Source: Microvirga sp. BSC39
GTDB taxonomy: Bacteria > Pseudomonadota > Alphaproteobacteria > Rhizobiales > Beijerinckiaceae
Assembly: GCF_000739015.1 (NCBI RefSeq)
Contig: NZ_JPUG01000080.1
Coordinates: forward strand, 1 to 64,000
Reading direction: 5' to 3'
DNA length: 64,000 nucleotides
In this document: positions 61,033-64,000 of the stretch, one piece after another
Layout of the letters: every line of letters starts with the position of its first letter
How positions within the stretch are numbered: position 1 is the first letter of the stretch
The notes under the pieces: model-generated
The model's input: the letters and a program-made list of their open reading frames with translations, nothing else
Told to the model about the DNA's origin: nothing
The model's database searches: none
Made by a program: the position numbers and the translations under genes

Positions 61033-61704
61033 ATGGATCATGTTGATCAGGCCCTTTCCACCCATCCTGATTGGAGCATCGGCACCCGACGAAGGGCTCT
61101 GAAGGCAGCGCTGATCGGCACAGCGTTTGTGGCACTTGCAAGCGCTGCCTCTGCCGAGAGCTTGCTTCCGGTGCGAGCAAATGGCCCCATCCAAGTGATT
61201 GGTCCCGCAGGCCCGACTTATGCCTGGGTTAGGTTCTGCAAGTTCCACCCCCACGAATGTCGGGTCGATCTCACGCAGCCTGCGCACATCTCCCTTACCC
61301 CTAACACCTGGGCGGCTCTCACCCAGGTGAATGAGCAAGTAAACTCGTCGATCCTAGCCGTCACAGACCAGGATCATTGGGGTGTTATTGACCGATGGGA
61401 CTATCCGGAAGATGGGCTCGGCGATTGCGAGGACATCCAGCTTCTGAAGCGCAAGCTACTGGTCCAGGCCGGGCTGCCGCACCGCGCCCTACGGATGGCA
61501 GCCGTCATCGACGATCAGGGGCAGGGTCATGCCGTGCTCATGGTCCTCACAGACCAGGGCGATCTCATTCTCGACAACAAGCGTAACGCGATCCTGCCCT
61601 GGCGGCGGACCGGCTATACCTTCATCAAGCGGGAGGGCACCAACGGCAAAGCCTGGGTCGCTCTCGGAGATCAGCCTGCACCAGTTGTCACAGCCAACCG
61701 TTAG
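61033..61704 (+). CDS. Bacterial transglutaminase-like cysteine peptidase (BTLCP/DUF920)
   Basis: A 223-residue exported protein. After a 25-residue start the signal-like segment is RRALKAALIGTAFVALASAASAES. The papain-fold triad is Cys in GDCEDIQLLKRKLL near 137, His in GQGHAVLMVLTDQGD near 167 and Asp in LILDNKRNAILPW. The preceding WAALTQVNEQVNSSILAVTDQDHWGVIDRWDYPEDGLG is diagnostic. LapG-like relatives cleave adhesins under cyclic-di-GMP control, but lapD/lapA genes are not adjacent here. It follows mucR by about 200 bases. Confidence 0.88.
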   Translation: MDHVDQALSTHPDWSIGTRRRALKAALIGTAFVALASAASAESLLPVRANGPIQVIGPAGPTYAWVRFCKFHPHECRVDLTQPAHISLTPNTWAALTQVNEQVNSSILAVTDQDHWGVIDRWDYPEDGLGDCEDIQLLKRKLLVQAGLPHRALRMAAVIDDQGQGHAVLMVLTDQGDLILDNKRNAILPWRRTGYTFIKREGTNGKAWVALGDQPAPVVTANR

Positions 61705-61744
61705 ATCGGGCCGGATGTGGCAAAGAAATGCCTGACCATGCGGG

Positions 61745-62245
61745 TGTGGTGAAGCGGACCTGGCACTCCGGTTAGTTCGCCCCGAGGCCGGCAACCTCAC
61801 CGTGCGACGGGTCGGCGCAATGGCGCATGCACTCTATGGATCGGCGGACTATCTGAAGCGCCACCCAGCACCAGCGAATGACCCGCTCGGGGGACGCGCT
61901 GTGATCGTCTGGGATGAGGCTTACGCGAACCTGCCCGCGGCGCGATGGCCGGCAAAGGCTTGGCCCAGCGCTCCAGTTGCGCTCACAGTGTCAAGCTTAT
62001 CCACTCACCTCGCCGCGGCACGCGCCGGTCTCGGGCTTGCAGTGCTGCCTTGCTTCCTGACCTCGGATGAGCCGACGCTGATCGAGGTGCTGCCGCCGTC
62101 TAGGGTGCTCGTCGAGGACCTCTGGCTCGTGACGCACGCCAACCTTGCTCACTCTGCCCGGGTACGCACAGTGAGTGACTTCGTTGCAAGAACGATTGCG
62201 AGCGCTGCCTCCGCCCTTGAGAACCGTTATCCGGCAACCGACTGA
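61745..62245 (+). pseudogene. LysR-family regulator, C-terminal stump
   Basis: The frame is open from about 61745 with ADLALRLVRPEAGNLTVRRVGAMAHALYGSADYLKRHP, which is the substrate-binding domain of a LysR regulator. It continues through LTVSSLSTHLAAARAGLGLAVLPCFLTSDEPTLIEVLPP and DLWLVTHANLAHSARVRTVSDFVARTI. The HTH and hinge (about 110 residues) are missing, and no start lies at the front. Upstream DNA is unrelated, so the gene was cut. Confidence 0.75.
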
Positions 62246-62259
62246 CTGATCCCACACAA

Positions 62260-62517
62260 GCTCTAACCCTGCTTAAGCAGAACTTCACGGCCGAAGGCAT
62301 GAACCAGAAATGGAACGCGGATATCTCGTCCGTGTGGACGAACGAGAGTTGGCTGTATTTGGCTGTGATCCTCGAAATGTTTGCTCGGCGGGTGATTTGG
62401 CTGGGCGGTCAGCGAGCGCCTGCACAGCGACGCGGCCACTGCGTCCTGTCACAGCCTGGCGCGCCAAGCGAAATCGGTCTCGTTAACCAGTTCCTCGGGC
62501 TTGCGGCCTGAATGATC
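62260..62517 (+). pseudogene. IS3-family transposase (OrfB) fragment
   Basis: The sequence MNQKWNADISSVWTNESWLYLAVILEMFARRVI matches the start of the IS3 DDE domain, including the first catalytic Asp (ADI) and the second (expected at LD/LE). It then shifts frame to WAVSERLHSDAATA. Only about 75 residues of the domain remain. It lies directly behind the LysR stump and probably caused its truncation. Confidence 0.7.
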
Positions 62518-62627
62518 CGTTTGACAAGGTTCGCTTTGACCTTTTCAGGTTAATGCAACAAAGCCGATTAATCCGCTAGATCACCGAATTCAGTATTGAT
62601 GGTGCAGATCAACCACGCCAGTACTCA

Positions 62628-63557
62628 TTACTGTCCAGCGATGCCGAACCCAGGCAATTTTGGGACTTTCTCGGTCATAAATTGCAGAAAAGCTTTGGTC
62701 CGGAGCGGCTGGTATCTGCGGGACGGATAGACCAGATGAAGCGCCTGGGAGGGCATCCTCCATGTTGGAAGTAGACGGACCAAATCATCGGCATCAATTA
62801 GGTCTTGGACGAGCCAGGCTGGCGCCGTCCCTAACCCCATTCCTGCCAAAAAGCACTGGCGCAGGGCGAGCGAGTTGTTGACGCTATAGCGTCCTCGGGT
62901 CGAGACCATTATTGTCTCGCCATCGTTGGAAAACTCCATCTGGCTTCCAGAGCCGATGCCGGCATAGCGGATATACTCGTGCTCTTCGAGGTCTTTGGGG
63001 CTGCGTATTTGCCTTGTGCGCTTCACATAGTCCGGCCTTGCTACTAGAACGCGCGGCGACATCGCAATGTTGCGAGCGATGACGTTCGGCGGGAGATTAT
63101 CCCCAAGCCGGACAGCCACATCGATACCTTCTTCGACCATGTCGATCATGCGATCGTTGAGGATCAGTTCAACTTCGATCTGTGGGTAAATTGTGAGGAA
63201 TTCGAGAAACAAGCCATTCAGGCGCAATTCGCCTAGCCCCACAGGTGCACTGATCCGCAGCATCCCCGTAAGCCGGTGGGTCTGGCCTCGCGCTTCCGCA
63301 ACAGCCTCGGCATACTCCTCAATCACCCCTTTGCTTCGCGCGTAAAAGCGCCTGCCCTCTTCGGTCGGCGTTAGGCTGGTCGTCGTTCTATCGAGCAGCC
63401 GGACCCCCAAGTTTCGCTCGAGAGCAGCGATAGCCTTGCTTATCGTGGGCTGGCTGACGCGTTCCTCTCGTGCGGCGGCAGAAAAGCTCCCCAATTCGAT
63501 AACGCGCGTGAACATCCGCATTGATTGGAGTGAGTCCACCTTATTCCCCATAGGCAT
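62628..63557 (-). CDS. LysR-family transcriptional regulator
   Basis: A complete 309-residue regulator. HTH: DSLQSMRMFTRVIELGSFSAAAREERVSQPTISKAIAALERNLGVRLLDRTTTSLTPTEEG. The effector domain follows with LRISAPVGLGELRLNGLFLEFLTIYPQIEVELILNDRMIDMVEEGIDVAVRLGD. ATGs at codons 1 and 3 are both possible. It is divergent from the SDR gene at 63642 with an 84-base gap, the classic arrangement for a LysR activator and its target. The co-inducer is unknown. Confidence 0.92.
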   Translation of the reverse strand: MPMGNKVDSLQSMRMFTRVIELGSFSAAAREERVSQPTISKAIAALERNLGVRLLDRTTTSLTPTEEGRRFYARSKGVIEEYAEAVAEARGQTHRLTGMLRISAPVGLGELRLNGLFLEFLTIYPQIEVELILNDRMIDMVEEGIDVAVRLGDNLPPNVIARNIAMSPRVLVARPDYVKRTRQIRSPKDLEEHEYIRYAGIGSGSQMEFSNDGETIMVSTRGRYSVNNSLALRQCFLAGMGLGTAPAWLVQDLIDADDLVRLLPTWRMPSQALHLVYPSRRYQPLRTKAFLQFMTEKVPKLPGFGIAGQ

Positions 63558-63641
63558 GAGCTATATGCCATGTTAGCGCAATCAGTAATGAAGTGGAATG
63601 AGATAGGGTCGTTTGCGTAGTCATTTTTGTGAGGAAGTCGG

Positions 63642-64000
63642 ATGACCATTCTATCCCCGACATCGCTGCATGACAGCCACGTCGTTGTGTTTGGCGGAAG
63701 CTCTGGCATCGGCTTAGCGACAGCTATAGCCGCAAAGGCTAAGGGAGCGAACATCACCATCGTCGGCAGGACACTGGAAAAGCTTCAGAGCGCCGCCGAT
63801 AGTATTGGAGGTGCCCAGACAGCCATGGCCGATTTAGCGAGCAGGCAGAGCATCGAGGCTGTGTTCGATAGCATATCGCGGGTCGATCACTTGGTGATCA
63901 CCGGAGGTGGCGTGCATGCAGGTAAGCTGGCGGATTCCGACCCGGGCAGGCTGCTGACTGAGGTCAACGAACATATCGCCGGATCTCTGTACGCAGTAAA
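63642..64000 (+). CDS. Short-chain dehydrogenase/reductase (cut by window edge)
   Basis: The start is at ATG 63642 with GAGGAAG five bases before. The first 119 residues show the SDR cofactor site VVVFGGSSGIGLATAIAAKAKGANITIVGRT (TGxxxGxG-type) and the NAG-like DHLVITGGG. The catalytic Ser-Tyr-Lys lies beyond the window. Divergence from the LysR gene suggests that LysR regulates it. Confidence 0.88.
   Translation, partial: MTILSPTSLHDSHVVVFGGSSGIGLATAIAAKAKGANITIVGRTLEKLQSAADSIGGAQTAMADLASRQSIEAVFDSISRVDHLVITGGGVHAGKLADSDPGRLLTEVNEHIAGSLYAV

Noticed and set aside
1..64000. CRISPR array, rRNA, toxin-antitoxin or defence cassette
   Set aside because: No regularly spaced direct repeats, no rRNA signature and no recognisable cas, restriction or toxin-antitoxin pair was seen on either strand.

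Overview
The window reads as high-GC chromosomal DNA from an alphaproteobacterium of the Hyphomicrobiales (Rhizobiales), most likely Methylobacteriaceae/Microvirga-like. The basis is family content: a MucR/Ros regulator, a NepR-type anti-sigma factor, HWE and HisKA_2 histidine kinases, a bacterial transglutaminase-like cysteine protease, an Omp25/31-type porin, and the GATGCT-flanked intergenic palindromes common in this order. This placement is an inference from families, not from a marker gene.

Layout. 0-3.3 kb: an IS110 transposase tail, a secreted esterase divergent from an OhrR-like MarR regulator with three palindromic operator candidates, and an IS110 remnant joined to a GGDEF remnant. 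3.5-12.2 kb: one minus-strand operon for hexuronate/aldonate use (Zn-dehydrogenase, TRAP dctP-dctQ-dctM, GntR/FCD regulator, uxuB-like, uxuA, Ldh2-type dehydrogenase), led by a perfect 14-bp palindrome. 12.2-16.5 kb: an IS6 element with both ends, a 3' fragment of tRNA-Lys that resembles an old attachment site, a DUF938 methyltransferase, a ChaC-like protein and a broken IS110. 16.6-27.6 kb: regulation, with a GAF-PAS-PAS HWE kinase, a hotdog thioesterase, a large LuxR (LAL) ATPase regulator, and a cluster of four Crp/Fnr regulators of two subfamilies arranged A-B-NepR-B-A. 28-34.4 kb: decaying genes (frameshifted EcsC, AlkB-like with nonsense plus frameshift, truncated aldo/keto reductase, GST tail, IS110 scrap) among intact ones (DUF72, thioesterase, DUF4118 histidine kinase). 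34.6-38.6 kb: an outer-membrane beta-barrel and a NarL-type two-component pair. 39.4-47 kb: an ABC transporter plus a three-subunit flavin/iron-sulphur dehydrogenase (opine/D-hydroxyproline dehydrogenase type) in one translationally coupled operon, divergent from an IclR regulator. 47.1-50.2 kb: an intact EcsC protein followed by a Suv3-like RNA helicase. 50.2-53.1 kb: palindromic repeats, an intact IS110, an intact IS6, and the stump of a small membrane protein. 53.5-64 kb: a 1244-residue GAF/PAS/GGDEF/EAL protein, a J-domain-like protein of unknown function, several small secreted or unknown proteins, MucR, the BTLCP protease, a LysR stump, an IS3 stump, and a LysR regulator divergent from an SDR dehydrogenase that runs off the end.

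Two complete uptake-and-oxidation modules (TRAP plus uxu; ABC plus flavin dehydrogenase) suggest a plant- or soil-associated organism that oxidises sugar acids and amino-acid-like compounds. Many insertion sequences at different stages of decay, and gene stumps beside them, show that this is a plastic region. I see no CRISPR array, no rRNA and no recognisable defence cassette. The least explained items are the Suv3-like helicase beside EcsC, the mirror-like Crp/NepR cluster, and the J-domain-like protein at 57.9 kb.
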